Source: Pycnococcus provasolii
Lineage: Eukaryota; Chlorophyta; Pseudoscourfieldiophyceae; Pseudoscourfieldiales
Length of the DNA: 64,000 bases
Direction: 5' to 3'
NCBI GenBank assembly: GCA_049487715.1
Contig: CP150584.1
Span: 186,001-250,000 of the forward strand
Shown here: positions 46,965-57,240 of the stretch, piece after piece
Layout of the letters: the number at the start of each line of letters is the position of its first letter
Position numbering within the stretch: the stretch's first letter is position 1
Translations under genes and position numbers: made by a program
The notes under the pieces: generated by a model
The model's input: the letters and a program-made list of their open reading frames with translations, nothing else
What the model was told of the DNA's origin: nothing
Database searches by the model: none

Positions 46965-47333
46965 CAGTAGCAGTAGCAGTAGCACATAGTTGTTATTTAT
47001 CGTAGTAAAATGTTGTAACTGTGGGAAAGACTTAAATTAGCCGTTCGCTGTGGCGCGTCAGAAGCAAGTGTGAGGAGAGGTGTGCTGGAAGCTGGCGGTG
47101 TTTGATGTGTTGTAGTAGTTGTTCTGTTATTGAAGTGTTTTTACTTGGTTTTGATTACACGTAATGAAGCACTGTTGTGTCGGCTGCAATCCTTCCCACA
47201 CGAAAAAGACGTGTTTGCGAAAGGGCGGCGTCATGATGCATCGGCTCTGCTGCTGTGAAGCGTATGCCAATAAAGTGCCATATTTGCGAAAATCCTATGC
47301 GATTCTGGGCGTGAAGACGGTAGTCAACGCGCC
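46965..47333. other. Convergent 3' region of the acyltransferase and SELENOK genes
   Basis: A CAGTAG repeat (about 46962-46983) follows the acyltransferase stop. For SELENOK this is the 3' UTR and should contain a SECIS element. A weak candidate exists: ATGA (minus strand 47234-47231) followed downstream by a hairpin with ACACG (47214-47210) and CGTGT (47202-47198) arms. Pairing next to the ATGA is poor, so I do not call a SECIS. Confidence 0.4.
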
Positions 47334-47341
47334 CTACCGTC
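47316..47341 (-). promoter_or_regulatory. Hairpin just after the selenocysteine TGA (candidate recoding element)
   Basis: GACGGTAG (47341-47334) pairs perfectly with CTACCGTC (47323-47316) around a 10-nt loop. Its first base lies one nucleotide after the TGA (47345-47343), where selenocysteine redefinition elements have been described. The stem covers the Gly-Arg-stop codons. Function is inferred from position. Confidence 0.55.
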
Positions 47342-47705
47342 CTCATCCGCCCCCTGCCATGGGCGGGCTACCTGCCTTATTCTGGAGCGAGCCCATGCCG
47401 TGTATGCCTCCTCCGTGCCTGCGGTATGGCCCGCCGCCACCTCCACCGGGCCCGCCTGGCCCTCCGAACGAGGATGAGGGTGCCGCGGTCGATCGCGAGC
47501 GCCCTTTGGCGACGTACGATGCGGCCGCGTCGTTGGAGAGCAGCGTTTGGAAGAAGAAGGAGACGTGGTTGATGACGGACCACGCGAAGTCCGCGAGGGT
47601 GGTGAGTATTCCGCGCGACCACACGGACTGGCGCGCGTGCAGGTCTCCGCCGCGCGCGACGTACCCGACGCGCGCGTTCACCGCGCGTTCACCAGGGGAC
47701 GCCAT
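47334..47705 (-). CDS. SELENOK: Selenoprotein K (TGA-encoded selenocysteine)
   Basis: 123 residues when the TGA at 47345-47343 is read as selenocysteine. The frame continues GGA CGG TAG, giving GSPPMAGGGUGR, closely matching the SELENOK end (SPPPMAGGUGR in mammals). The family N-terminus and membrane helix are also present: VARGGDLHARQSVWSRG, then LADFAWSVINHVSFFFQTLL at about residues 37-56, with the SH3-like Gly/Pro/Arg-rich tail after it. SELENOK is a single-span ER membrane protein acting in ER-associated degradation and palmitoylation complexes; that role comes from the family. Without Sec decoding the protein ends as ...MAGGG, losing the redox residue. A hairpin begins right after the TGA. 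TTAGGG repeats lie about 75 bp upstream of the ATG. Confidence 0.88.
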
Positions 47706-47778
47706 TTCACAAGAAGAATGGAGAGGGACGAGGAAGGGAAGAGGGAGGGGAGGGGAGAGGGAAGCAGATGCAGATGCC

Positions 47779-47828
47779 TAATAACCCTAACCCTAAACCC
47801 TAACCCTAACACCCTAACCCTAACCCCC
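47779..47828. repeat. Telomere-like CCCTAA array
   Basis: TAACCCTAACCC/TAAACCCTAACCC units, about 7 copies, G-rich on the SELENOK coding strand and immediately upstream of it. The translated plus-strand frame across SELENOK and this array is an artefact. Confidence 0.92.
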
Positions 47829-48137
47829 GGCGTCTCGGACTGATCAAAAGCAACAGGCGGATCCCAGGTGGTGTTTCTCGCTCTCCCCAAGGGCCAAAGG
47901 GGACGACCCCTCCTGTTTTCTCGGGTCGGCTCGAAGAAGGTTCTCTCTCTCTCTCTCTGTGACATTTAGTTTCATCTCCGGCTCCTATTTTAATACTCGA
48001 ACTCTCGAGAAGAAGGATTAATTAACCAATCATAAATACGACGCCATAGGTTTTACTTCTGGCACTGCTTTTACGTTTTACTCGTTAAACTGGTTGATCA
48101 TGACGTTTGCAATGAATTCGCACTTTTTGGTTTGGCC

Positions 48138-49382
48138 ATGATGATGATGACGTGGTGTTTGCTTGCTGACCTGCATCAGCAGGGGGCACATGCGCAGCAG
48201 CAGCAAGGACAAGATTTTGCATCCTTGGGACCATACGAGTACGCGGAGATGAAAGTTCTGTGCATCAGGCAAGACGATGCTGATTCTAGCCTGGACGGGA
48301 ATAGTAATGGTGCAAAAGCAGCAGCAGCACTGTCGTCGGCGTCGTCGTTAGTCGCGGGACGACGTAGGCGTAGGCGACTCAACTTCCTCGGACCGCTCTT
48401 CTCACGACAGCAACAGACGACGACAGCAGGGAATCCTGCATCATCAACCTCATCCTCAGCATCCTTGCCATGCTCTGAACCTGACGCGCGCTTGTACGTT
48501 CCGAGGCTCACGCCACGAACGGCGCGCGCGGATGCAGATGATGCGGAACAGCCCGCGCAAATGCCGCTCGTCGCATACATTCACCCACTCTTCGGACGTG
48601 ATCTCGAGGAGTGGATCGAAGCGAACATGCCAATGATCAACTTCTTAAACTCAAGAGGGATGCTCGTGCTCGTCTCCACGCAAACGAAACACGAAGGACT
48701 TCCACGGGGGGAGTACGCGCTTGACACATTCCAGGACTCTGCCATCCACCTCATGCAAGCACTCGAGCACGTTGACAGACGAAGCCGGGGCGTGCATCCC
48801 AAATTCGGCGAAGACGACTGGCTACGAGGCAAGATTTCGCGATACGCAGTTGCTGGGTACTCTGTTGGCGGTGCTATGGCATCTTGGCTGGCGGCAGAGT
48901 CACTTAAGAGTCCAGAGACGCGCGCCGCCAAAGGACTTCCATCGGAACTTCCGCCCATGTCCGCGGCGGTGAGCCTTGGGCCTACTGTCGGTCGCGCGAA
49001 TGCTCCGAACGGCGCGCGCGAAATCTACGAGCGACTCAGGCACCGTGTGCCACACATGCTCATCGCCGGCACAGACGACAATATGGGTGGCGTTGACGGC
49101 ATCGATGTGCTGAATCGAAACAACAATGCGACGCGCGTCTACGTTCTGTACCGCGACGCCACGCACTGCTGGATCATGTATCCGTTTGCGAGCGAGTGTG
49201 GTTCTGGACCCATCGAGTGGTACGTCGCGTCGCAACAACAAGCTGCAAGCCGGCAGGCGGTGGCGGCTTTTCTCCAGCTATATCTGAAGGACGACGCGGA
49301 AGCGGCGCCGCTGATATGGCAGAAGAAGTTGCGTGACGTGAGTACCATTCCTATTGAGGCTATGTACGTCGAGAATCCGTAA
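48138..49382 (+). CDS. Secreted alpha/beta-hydrolase (chlorophyllase/dienelactone-hydrolase-like)
   Basis: 414 residues from the ATG at 48138. A short hydrophobic N-terminus (MTWCLLADLH ... AHA before QQQQ) could be a weak signal peptide. The hydrolase fold shows strands VAYIHPLFG and GMLVLVSTQT, the nucleophile elbow VAGYSVGGAM (Ser in GYSVGG, about residue 245), the acid region PHMLIAGTDDN, and a late catalytic His in YRDATHCWIM. The order strand-oxyanion-GxSxG-Asp-His is complete. Such enzymes cleave esters; chlorophyllases belong to this group, but nothing here fixes the substrate. A second member of similar design lies at 60914-62098, not as a close tandem copy. Confidence 0.72.
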   Translation: MMMMTWCLLADLHQQGAHAQQQQGQDFASLGPYEYAEMKVLCIRQDDADSSLDGNSNGAKAAAALSSASSLVAGRRRRRRLNFLGPLFSRQQQTTTAGNPASSTSSSASLPCSEPDARLYVPRLTPRTARADADDAEQPAQMPLVAYIHPLFGRDLEEWIEANMPMINFLNSRGMLVLVSTQTKHEGLPRGEYALDTFQDSAIHLMQALEHVDRRSRGVHPKFGEDDWLRGKISRYAVAGYSVGGAMASWLAAESLKSPETRAAKGLPSELPPMSAAVSLGPTVGRANAPNGAREIYERLRHRVPHMLIAGTDDNMGGVDGIDVLNRNNNATRVYVLYRDATHCWIMYPFASECGSGPIEWYVASQQQAASRQAVAAFLQLYLKDDAEAAPLIWQKKLRDVSTIPIEAMYVENP

Positions 49383-49407
49383 GGAGAAGTTGTTACAGAG
49401 AATGTGT

Positions 49408-49911
49408 TTACGTGCCAACACTCATGGGCGGCGGACCATCCCTTTTTTCATCACGAAGCTGTTTCACTTTGGTCTGCAAGCTTAGCCTAGCCGCCTCCGC
49501 TTGCCGACTTTCCTCCGGCGTCGGTGGATCGCCGCGCGTTCGTCTGAGCCATGCAAGCCATTCGACGGGCAGCTTCGTCTCGTCGTACTCGAACGGGTCC
49601 GTCACACCTTTCGGGTCAACCCACCTTTTCTCTTTCGTTTCTCCAGTGAGTTCGTCGGTGAACGGCTCGGCGTGGTAGACGTTCCCCGCATCGTCGCGCC
49701 CGACGACGGTGGTTGTCTTGAACAGGTCGTTGAAGAAGAGTCGCCGAGGGACGGTCGCTCCAGGTGGTTGCACCGCACACGACGTCGAAGGGCCGTGTGC
49801 ATGTGCATGTGCATGCGCAGGTGCGTGTGCGGGCGCGTGCGACGCAAGCACGTTTAAGAAGGACGGGAGCGACGTGCGCGCGGCTGTCACTCGCGTCGCC
49901 ACGCGCAGCAT
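49408..49911 (-). CDS. NDUFA12/NDUFAF2-type mitochondrial complex I protein
   Basis: 167 residues from MLRVATRVTAART, a typical basic Ser/Ala/Arg mitochondrial presequence. The frame continues upstream through unrelated sequence that lacks an ATG in a good position. The mature part has VVGRDDAGNVYHAEPF, TKEKRWVDP and LPVEWLAWLRRTRGDPPTPE, which match the NDUFA12/B17.2 family signature (GRD-x-GN-x-Y, RRWV, P-x-EW-x2-WL, PP). The family includes the complex I subunit NDUFA12 and its assembly paralogue NDUFAF2; the C-terminal helical, charged extension favours the assembly-factor type. The gene is in the same orientation as the PDI-like gene upstream. Confidence 0.8.
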   Translation of the reverse strand: MLRVATRVTAARTSLPSFLNVLASHAPAHAPAHAHAHAHGPSTSCAVQPPGATVPRRLFFNDLFKTTTVVGRDDAGNVYHAEPFTDELTGETKEKRWVDPKGVTDPFEYDETKLPVEWLAWLRRTRGDPPTPEESRQAEAARLSLQTKVKQLRDEKRDGPPPMSVGT

Positions 49912-50194
49912 CGTCTGGGCCAATGGGAGAGAAGCCGGGGGGGAGTAGGTGCCTGCCCAAGACGTTGTGATGTCAGGAAACCCCGAACTCAAACCCCGAA
50001 CAAAGATCGATCGGGCCTTGCCTTTGATATGTATTTTACGTCTCGGGAACCCGGTCACGTGCAGAGACAGACATTCGCGTGTATCCAAACTGTCAATAAC
50101 ACACTCTAAATGTGGCGCCTGTCGCCATAAGTTGCGCGGCGGACGGCTGCGCGGCGGACAGCTCATGCACCCTTACACGCACGGTTGTACACCC

Positions 50195-51256
50195 TTACAC
50201 GTTCGCCCGCATGCCCGCGAGCGGGTCGAGGTTTTGCTTCGCGAAGCTGTCGACGATATTCTTGCGATTCTCAAACTCGTTCACCTTGTCGTCGCTCAAG
50301 CTCTCGTCCTTCAGCAGACGCGTCAAGCGCTCCTGCTCCTCCTCGAAGTATGCGATGCCGACAGCCTCGACGCCAACCTCCTCGCTCTTTTTCACCGCCT
50401 TCTCCATGATCTTCAAGTAAACATCGCCAGCCAAACGGTGGCTTTCGTGCGTCGCCTCGGACTCCAAGCTGCGCTTCAGCGCATCCACAACCTCCCGCCG
50501 ATACGCGATATCTGTTGCACTCGTGAACTTCCAAGCGAGCATGTCGTACGCAAACACGCGGTTCACCTTGACGCGGTTGCGCGAGTTCTCCTGCAGGAAC
50601 TTGAAGAGCGCGTCGTAGTTACGTTCACCCGTGTAGGGCTTCCGCAGCGGCCCCTGCGTCATGTTGGAGTTGAACCAGTTGAGCGTGGGGTAGCTTTGTA
50701 CGCCCCACTTCGTGCGCAGGTCCGCGTACTTGTCGACGTCGCACTTTGCGATGACAACTTTCGCGCGCAGCGTTGGTTTCTCGCCCACCGTGAGTGCAAG
50801 TTGCTTCCACGGCCCAGTGAGGCGCTGGCAGTGTCCACACCACGGCGCGTAGAACTTGATGAACACGTGTTTGTTGCCGCGCACGTGCTGGTCCCAGTTT
50901 TGTGGCGTGAGTTCGACGACGCCGCCCGTCACTGCTTGGATTTCGGCGTTCGTTTTCGGCGTGGTTCTCAGGTCGTATCCCCTTTCTGCGGGTCGGTCCC
51001 CTTTCGTCGACGCTGCCGCCGCTTCGTCTGCCATCTCCGCATCCTTTTTCGCCGCCTGTTCAGCGAGTTTGCGCGACGCTGCCGACGGGTCGTGGAAGGC
51101 GTTTGAGATTCCCATGTACGGGCTGTTTCCCTCCTTTGGCGGCTGCTCCGGAGGAGGGGTGGAGGATTCGTCGGCGTGCACGGGTGCACATATGTTCGTG
51201 GAAAGCAGGCCGGCCAGGAGCACGGCGGCGGCCACGACCACGGGTCGCTTGAACAT
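50195..51256 (-). CDS. Protein disulfide-isomerase-like protein with one thioredoxin domain
   Basis: 353 residues from the ATG at 51256. Signal peptide (VVVAAAVLLAGLLSTNICAP then VHADESS), an Ala/Lys/Glu-rich linker, then a thioredoxin domain at about 105-225 with the active site FYAPWCGHCQRL, KCDVDKYADL and VQSYPTLNWF (cis-proline). The remaining 120 residues are helical and charged, like the ERp29/PDI-D C-terminal domain. It should catalyse disulfide exchange in the ER or secretory pathway. The end is LAGMRANV, with no KDEL-type signal, so it may be exported, retained by a partner, or end in another exon; no donor is evident. Neighbouring genes are unrelated. Confidence 0.85.
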   Translation of the reverse strand: MFKRPVVVAAAVLLAGLLSTNICAPVHADESSTPPPEQPPKEGNSPYMGISNAFHDPSAASRKLAEQAAKKDAEMADEAAAASTKGDRPAERGYDLRTTPKTNAEIQAVTGGVVELTPQNWDQHVRGNKHVFIKFYAPWCGHCQRLTGPWKQLALTVGEKPTLRAKVVIAKCDVDKYADLRTKWGVQSYPTLNWFNSNMTQGPLRKPYTGERNYDALFKFLQENSRNRVKVNRVFAYDMLAWKFTSATDIAYRREVVDALKRSLESEATHESHRLAGDVYLKIMEKAVKKSEEVGVEAVGIAYFEEEQERLTRLLKDESLSDDKVNEFENRKNIVDSFAKQNLDPLAGMRANV

Positions 51257-52179
51257 CGTCCCGTCTTTGCGAGACACACTCTCGTAGGAAAGACGTACGT
51301 GCTGGGAAGATCGGCGTGATGATCAGCCCTTATTATTACCCTACACCGAGCCAAGCCAAGAGAAAAACGCGGCACCCTTGCTCCGAGTAGAAGTCCCTTT
51401 GGGCTTTTGGCACTGCAGGAAGGGACCATCAGACCATCATGCGTTCAAGCGCGTATCCCGCCTAATAAGCCTTGCCAAACACTACTTCTACACAGTACAC
51501 AGGCCAGCCCCTGGCACCTGGGAGAGGTGCGAAGTGATGAGGAGTGCGCCGAGGGTGGGAGGAATGCCCTATTATTGCCTCCTCTGAAGTCTGATGTGAC
51601 CGTTGCAAGGGAGGGGAGGGGATAAAACCCGGGGGAGGGAGGTGCTATTGACTGGTAACTCTAAAGACAACTTGGGCAAGACGACGGGCAGGAACTTGGG
51701 CAAGACGATGGGCAAGACGATGGGCAAGACGAAGGGCAGGAACTTGGGCAAGACGATGGGCAGGAAGGAAATGGGCAAAGTGGCAAAAAGAAGTGGGGGG
51801 CCCACCCATGAAATAGTCTAGGAAGGAATAATGCTGACCCGTTTCTTCCTGGGCCCCGCTGGTAATACATAAATGGTTGGGGTAAAGGCTTTGTTTGACC
51901 AGAAGCAGTCAAGCAGTCCATGAAATGAGTGAGTCAACGCCCCCCTCCTCTTTTAGGCTGCTTGGATCCGGTCCTTCCCAATCCTCGTTACCCGTAGTCG
52001 TTGACGACGCTCTGCTCTCTACGATACGTTCTTAGTCAACCTTCCCCCCTCCCCCGTCGTTCCCCTCCCCATTGTTCTCCTCCTCGGGTGGAATCATTTT
52101 TGACCTTCGTCGTGGGACCGCCATTCGTTCGCCTGTCGTGCCACTTTGTAACGTTTCGTCGAGCACTGAGCACTGAGCA
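51257..52179. other. Intergenic with minisatellite, no gene supported
   Basis: This holds the PDI-like and EMAP-like upstream regions. CCAGCCCCTGGCACCTGGGA lies at about 51503-51522. Apart from the minisatellite, an A-rich segment and pyrimidine-rich sequence before 52180, nothing is recognised. Confidence 0.5.
51669..51775 (+). repeat. GGGCAAGACGAT 12-bp minisatellite
   Basis: Units GGGCAAGACGAT/GGGCAAGACGAA/GGGCAGGAACTT, about nine copies. The reverse frame reads as SCPS repeats, an artefact of the 12-bp period. Confidence 0.92.
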
Positions 52180-55100
52180 ATGGAGCACTCCCTGCCGCCG
52201 CCGAGGCCGTCCGCCGAGCCGGCCGTGTCAGCACAGGCGGGGCCGTCAGGAGGGGCGAACGCCGCGGCGAAGTACGTGACGCCTAAGCCTAACGCAGTCA
52301 GGCCGCCACCCGCAGCGCGAGTGTCGGCGCCGTCGTCCCTGGCCGACGCCGCGGACCCGCTCAAGCGACTCGACATACTCGCGACGCACAAAAGGACCTA
52401 CCCCGTATTGGCCGAACAACCGCCGCGTCAGCCGCTCAGCGCAACCGAAAAGGCAACCATGCTGCGTGTCGCCAAGAAAAAGCACTACCTCGAGAAGTAC
52501 GTATGCTCTGCTATTCTAACCTCTGAGCATTTTCGTTCGAAAGACGACGACTCTGACTAATCAACCAATCCAACCATGTTTCCTTAACATCTCGAAAACT
52601 TTTCAGGGACTTCTACGGACGCGTTGGACGCGACCTCGTTGACCTCCCCGCGCACTGGAGCCCAGGTGTGCACGGCAAGGTTGGCAGGGACGCGTACAAC
52701 CGACAGCGCGAACGCGTCGCGAAACTCAGACATTCAGCACCCTTGCCTGGTGGGTCGGCGCAAGGAAAGGGCGCGAAGCGCGACGGCACGGACGTCGTCG
52801 TCGCCGACAACGACGAGCCTCTCAACGTGCGTACAAGCCTCGAGGTGGTTCGCGAGTCGCTTGGTGGGTTCGCTTGGCACGATGGAAGGCCTGTGCTGGA
52901 TTCCGAGAGGCGCATTCGCGCCGAAAGGCTCGAAATCGAGGACGAGATGAGACACTCCATCGAGAGGCACGCCGCAGCGGCTAACGCATCTGCCCAGGCT
53001 CCAGCCATGTCCGCGAAGTTCTGGCTCATGCGCAGATTCAAGTTACGCGATCATCGTGGACTGGGCAACATCTCCGTTCCCGAGTTCTGCGAGGTCTGGA
53101 ACGAACCTGTGAAGTGGGACGACGCCGCCGCGTCTCGAGCGGCGAGCGGACTGCCGCAGCCAAGCGAACGCCTTCTCATGCGTCGCGTCAAGGTGCAGGA
53201 CCCAGCCACGGGTGAGTGGATTTGCGGTGAGATCGCGACGGACTACAAGACTGGCAAGGAGGTGGTGAAGCGATCGCCGCCGGGTAAGGAGAAGCTCGCC
53301 TTCTACACGTCCGTCGACGAACGCGGAAACGTGCACGTCGGGTGCACCGAGGCGCACGCCGCGGCGATCTTTGTCAAGTATGGATACGACGTCGATGGCT
53401 ACCTTCCGTACGATGTCTTCTGCAACACTCTGTTCACCAAGCCCGCTCGGCTGCTCGGCATGGAGCCGATCATGAACCAGAAGGCGAAGGGCAGGCATGG
53501 CTTTGGCGATCACGACGATCCGGAATTCGACGGCAAGATTCTGTACCAAAAGAGCATCAACGGCGTCCTGCCGCCGAGCGACTTTGATCCGGAAATGGCG
53601 CATCGCTCGTCGAAGATGCCCACGGCGACGATGCGTCTCGAGCACGTGCACGGGTACTCAGGACTCAACAGCTACGCGAACAATATCTTCTACAACACGG
53701 AGGGCAACATCGTGTACTTCACAGCCATGCTCGGCGTCGTGCACAACCCAAACACGAATCGGCAGCGATTCTTTTACGGCCACAACGACGATGTGCTGTG
53801 CATTGCAATGCACCCAAATCGCAAGTGGGTTTGCACAGGTCAGACGAAGGCGGTGGGGCCCGAGGAGGTCCCGTGCATTTGCGTGTGGGACTCCACAACC
53901 TCCGAGGCGGACGACAGCGTCGACATGCGTCAGCTTCAGCGCATCGATCATCCATACTACACTCGTGGAATCATCGCAGCTGCTTTTGATCCGCATGACA
54001 ATGGACAGCGCCTTGTCACGGTGGGAAGCGATAACGAACACAGCATGTTCCTTTGGCGCTGGATGAAGACGCCAAAGAGCGCGATGAATGACAAGCTCGT
54101 TTCGGGGTGGTCATATGGCCCAGAGAAGAAGCTGTCTATGCTTGACGCTAGTCCCACCGGATTCTACTGGAATGCACCTTACCCACCATGCTCCGCGGCA
54201 CATGCAGTATCGGTCGGCAATCCTCCCCCTGGCGGAGCAGCACCTGGTGTTTACAACCCAAGCATGCAGAAACAAGTCGCCTGCTGCGGGTGGAATGAAG
54301 TGGAGAAGAAAGTCGAGCGATATGGCTCGGCGACGCCATCAGGTGCAAAGATGCCCCGCAAGGACCTTGACATTGAAAGCTCGCTCGCTGAGCAGGAGAT
54401 GAAATTTGCATCGTCTGCAAGGGAATTGGATGCGCACGGCGGTGCGGCACCGCCGGCAAACCTAGAGGCGGCGAAAAATGCGTGGAAGCGAGGTGATGAC
54501 GGATCATACCAGCTGCTGAACGGCGGCAACGTGATGGCTGGTCATAAGGGTGCTCCGCCACAGATCTACGGCGTTGTTTGGAACCCATACAGGCGCGACG
54601 AATTTGTCACGTACGGGATGAAGCACATCAAGTGGTGGAACGTCAATGCCCAAACGCGAATGTTTGAGCAGGCTCAAGGAAGCTTTGGCCCGACGCAGGT
54701 GGACAACGTTCTCAGCTGCACATTCATGCGTGACCCGATTGGACTTACATTTAAGGATCGAGAGAGTGGAGCAGTTCTCCGTTTCCGACAGCAGATCACT
54801 GATCCGGAGACTGGGAAAGTGTTCAACCAGGGCAATGCCAAAGTGACACATTCGGGCAAGGTGATTGCATTTGTTCGGGACAAGAATGAACGAACTCGCG
54901 TAGTCGGTGAACGTTATGTCGGTGATATGCCTGGTGGTGCTAACTGGTTTCAACAGGTCACATCAACCGTCGTGCTGACTGGATTTCCGAATGGGCGTGT
55001 TGGCATATGGCTGCGTTCGCAGGAACCTCCCTTCACGCCTTTGCTCATGCGCACGGTTGCAGCTCACGAGCGCGGCCCGCAAATTTCGTTGCCCGATGGC

Positions 55101-56621
55101 ACGATGAGCTTTGGTGGCGTGCGCTCCCTTCGCTTGCGCAGCGATGAGAAAACTTTGCTTAGTGCAGGCGCAGACTCGCGTGTACATACATGGGATGTCA
55201 CGCAGACCGTTCCAGATGAGCCCTGGATGAGTGCGCCGGGAGCCGAGCGAACGGTAAATGATGGCCAACTAGGGTCTACAGACGCAAGCCTTGTGGGACA
55301 TAGCACGGTTGCTCTTGGTCGCGGCGCGGTTAAGATGCGAAAGATTCCTGGAAATGAGGTGCTGATCAAAAGTCCTTACAAGTCGGAACCAAGCGTACGC
55401 TTTGCTGGCTTGGACTGCCTTCCCGGAAGCGACGTCTTTGTGGCAGGCACAACTTCCTGCGATGTCTGGCAACTCGGTGGTGGACAACGGCGCGTACTTG
55501 TCTACGGTCACATGGCGGATCTGTATGGGGTTTGTGCTCACCCACGCATGCCAAGTATTTGGGCGACTGCATGTGAGAGCGACCGCGTATTCGTGTGGAA
55601 TGCCGAAAAACGCGACATGACCTCCACGTGCCAGGTGGGGTTCATCGCCAGAGCGTGTGCATTCTCGCAGTGTGGCAAGCATCTCGCTGTTGGTGGGAAA
55701 TTCGGAAGACTTAAGATTCTTGAGTCGATGGATGCTGAAGGACGATGCACACTGCGCCCACTCGAGTCCATGAAGAAGTGCGAGTACGGCATCGACGAAA
55801 TTCGTTACAGTCCGAACAATCGCATTCTCGCCACCTCCGGCCACGATTTGACGGTAGATATATACGACACAGGTTTCCGGTCCTCTAACGGCAAGGTGGT
55901 CAGGTATCCCAACGTGAACGAACAGTGGGACGATAACGTTTGGAAAGCGGCAGGCTATCCCGGCGGTTATCAGCATTTGTACAAGATGCGTGGTCACAGC
56001 GCAACAGTATGCTGCATCGACTTTTCGCTCCCTCTCACGGCTCCGCCTCATCTCCGAGGTAAGACAATAATCCAGTCGAATTGCAACGGCAGAGAAATTT
56101 TGTTTTGGGACCCTGTGACTGGTAAGCAGATTACGGAAAATCAGCGCGATACGTCGTGGTCGACGTGGACATCCAAACTTGGTTTCGAGGTTATGGGCAT
56201 CTGGGCGGATGGAGCAGGAAACGACGATGTGAATAGCGTGTGCCGAAGCAACAGTCAAGAGTACGTGTTGACGTGCGACGATTTTGGTGGAGTACGCCTG
56301 TTTAACTTTCCTTGTGTTGCGGATGATGCACCATATCGTCTCTTCCGCGGTCACTCCAGCCATGTCACAAATGGGGTGTTTTCCGCCGACGATCGTTACG
56401 TCTTCACTGCAGGCGGGCATGATCGTGCGGCATTTCAGTGGCGCACGATCGGCGTTAACAAAGATGACACAATGCAGGACAGTCGCGAATTGCAGCGCGT
56501 CTACGATGTCGACCAGGACACCTTCGCGAAGCGCAAGGAGCTCACACGCGCACCCCCTCCGAAGTGGGGCGCTCTCGACGCAGAGGGCAAGTACTTCGGT
56601 CCACTCGATGGCGCGAAATGA
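52180..56621 (+). CDS. EMAP/EML-like WD40 protein with N-terminal EF-hand-type region
   Basis: Join 52180-52496 and 52607-56621, 1443 residues. Exon 1 gives a Pro/Ala-rich start. The joint reads YLEK|DFYGRVGRD in frame. Residues about 230-370 contain paired EF-hand-like helices (NISVPEFCEVWNEPVKW and VDGYLPYDVFCNTLF) with poor calcium loops. The EMAP core follows: LEHVHGYSGLNSYANNIFYN, IVYFTAMLGVVHN and YGHNDDVLCIAMHPNRKWVC, then WD40 repeats to the end (GHSSHVTNGVFSADDRYVFT near the C-terminus), forming two propellers. EMAP/EML proteins bind microtubules and in algae are found in flagella. Together with the Sfi1-like gene this suggests a flagellate or centriole-bearing organism. The gene is long but otherwise intron-poor. 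Confidence 0.87.
52497..52606 (+). other. 110-nt GT-AG intron in the EMAP-like gene
   Basis: Donor GTACGT, branch-like TTCTAAC at about 52514-52520 or CCTTAAC at about 52582-52588, and acceptor AACTTTTCAG. Splicing replaces the spurious YVCSAILTS tail and fuses exon 1 to the WD40 frame without a phase change. Confidence 0.85.
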
Positions 56622-57240
56622 GCTTCTCATGGAAAACCTTAGTGTTCACATTCGTGCGGGGAAAGGATTTGAGATTTCCATTTCAAAGAGTAATTCAAAA
56701 AAAAAACAAATACAGTATTTGGTACAAACGAACTCCTTTCCGTCAAAGCGTTTTGATGCTTACCGGTCAAGCGAGCGCTGATTTTGAGCGAGGTAGAATT
56801 GGGCGCGCGATCACCGGGGATGAAACCTTCTCATCGGCGGCACGCAATCCTCCCTCTTGACGAAAAATGTTTTCGTGCCAAGAGTCGTGTGCATCGAGGT
56901 GTGCACGCACTTCCGTTATATATAGAACCCACTTCAACACGCTTTATCGCGTAATGTACGCATCGTATTGGTGTAAACGTATTTGGTATCGTAAATGTGT
57001 CTCTTGGGAACACACTCATCCAAAGATTGTGTGTTAATGTAATTTCGGGCATTTTTTATGGTCGGGAAGCTGGACCAAATGGAAGACCGCCCGAAATATG
57101 ATGTCTGGCGCCCCCGGGGATACTATAATTTGTTTTTCGTTGAATCCTACAACTCCTTCCCATAAGATGCAACTCCCCTGCCTGCGCCCAGCCGCCCATA
57201 ACCATTGATTGCACAATCACATTCGCCATTATTGATCATC
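56622..57240. other. Intergenic, no gene seen
   Basis: Contains an A-run (about 56697-56706), TATATATAG (about 56918-56926) and GGCGCCCCCGGGGATACT (about 57107-57124). It separates the EMAP-like 3' end from the duplicated acidic-protein genes; no other feature is recognised. Confidence 0.45.

Noticed and set aside
46965-47333. Definite SECIS element for SELENOK
   Set aside because: Only one ATGA was found and the helix next to it pairs poorly; kept as an open check, not a call.
47164-47781. 205-residue plus-strand frame
   Set aside because: It is antisense to SELENOK and runs into telomere-like repeat; the minus-strand match to SELENOK is much stronger.
55269-56630. 453-residue minus-strand open frame
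   Set aside because: It lies antisense to the EMAP-like WD40 exon, has no recognisable domain, and reflects the GC-rich codon usage of the sense gene.
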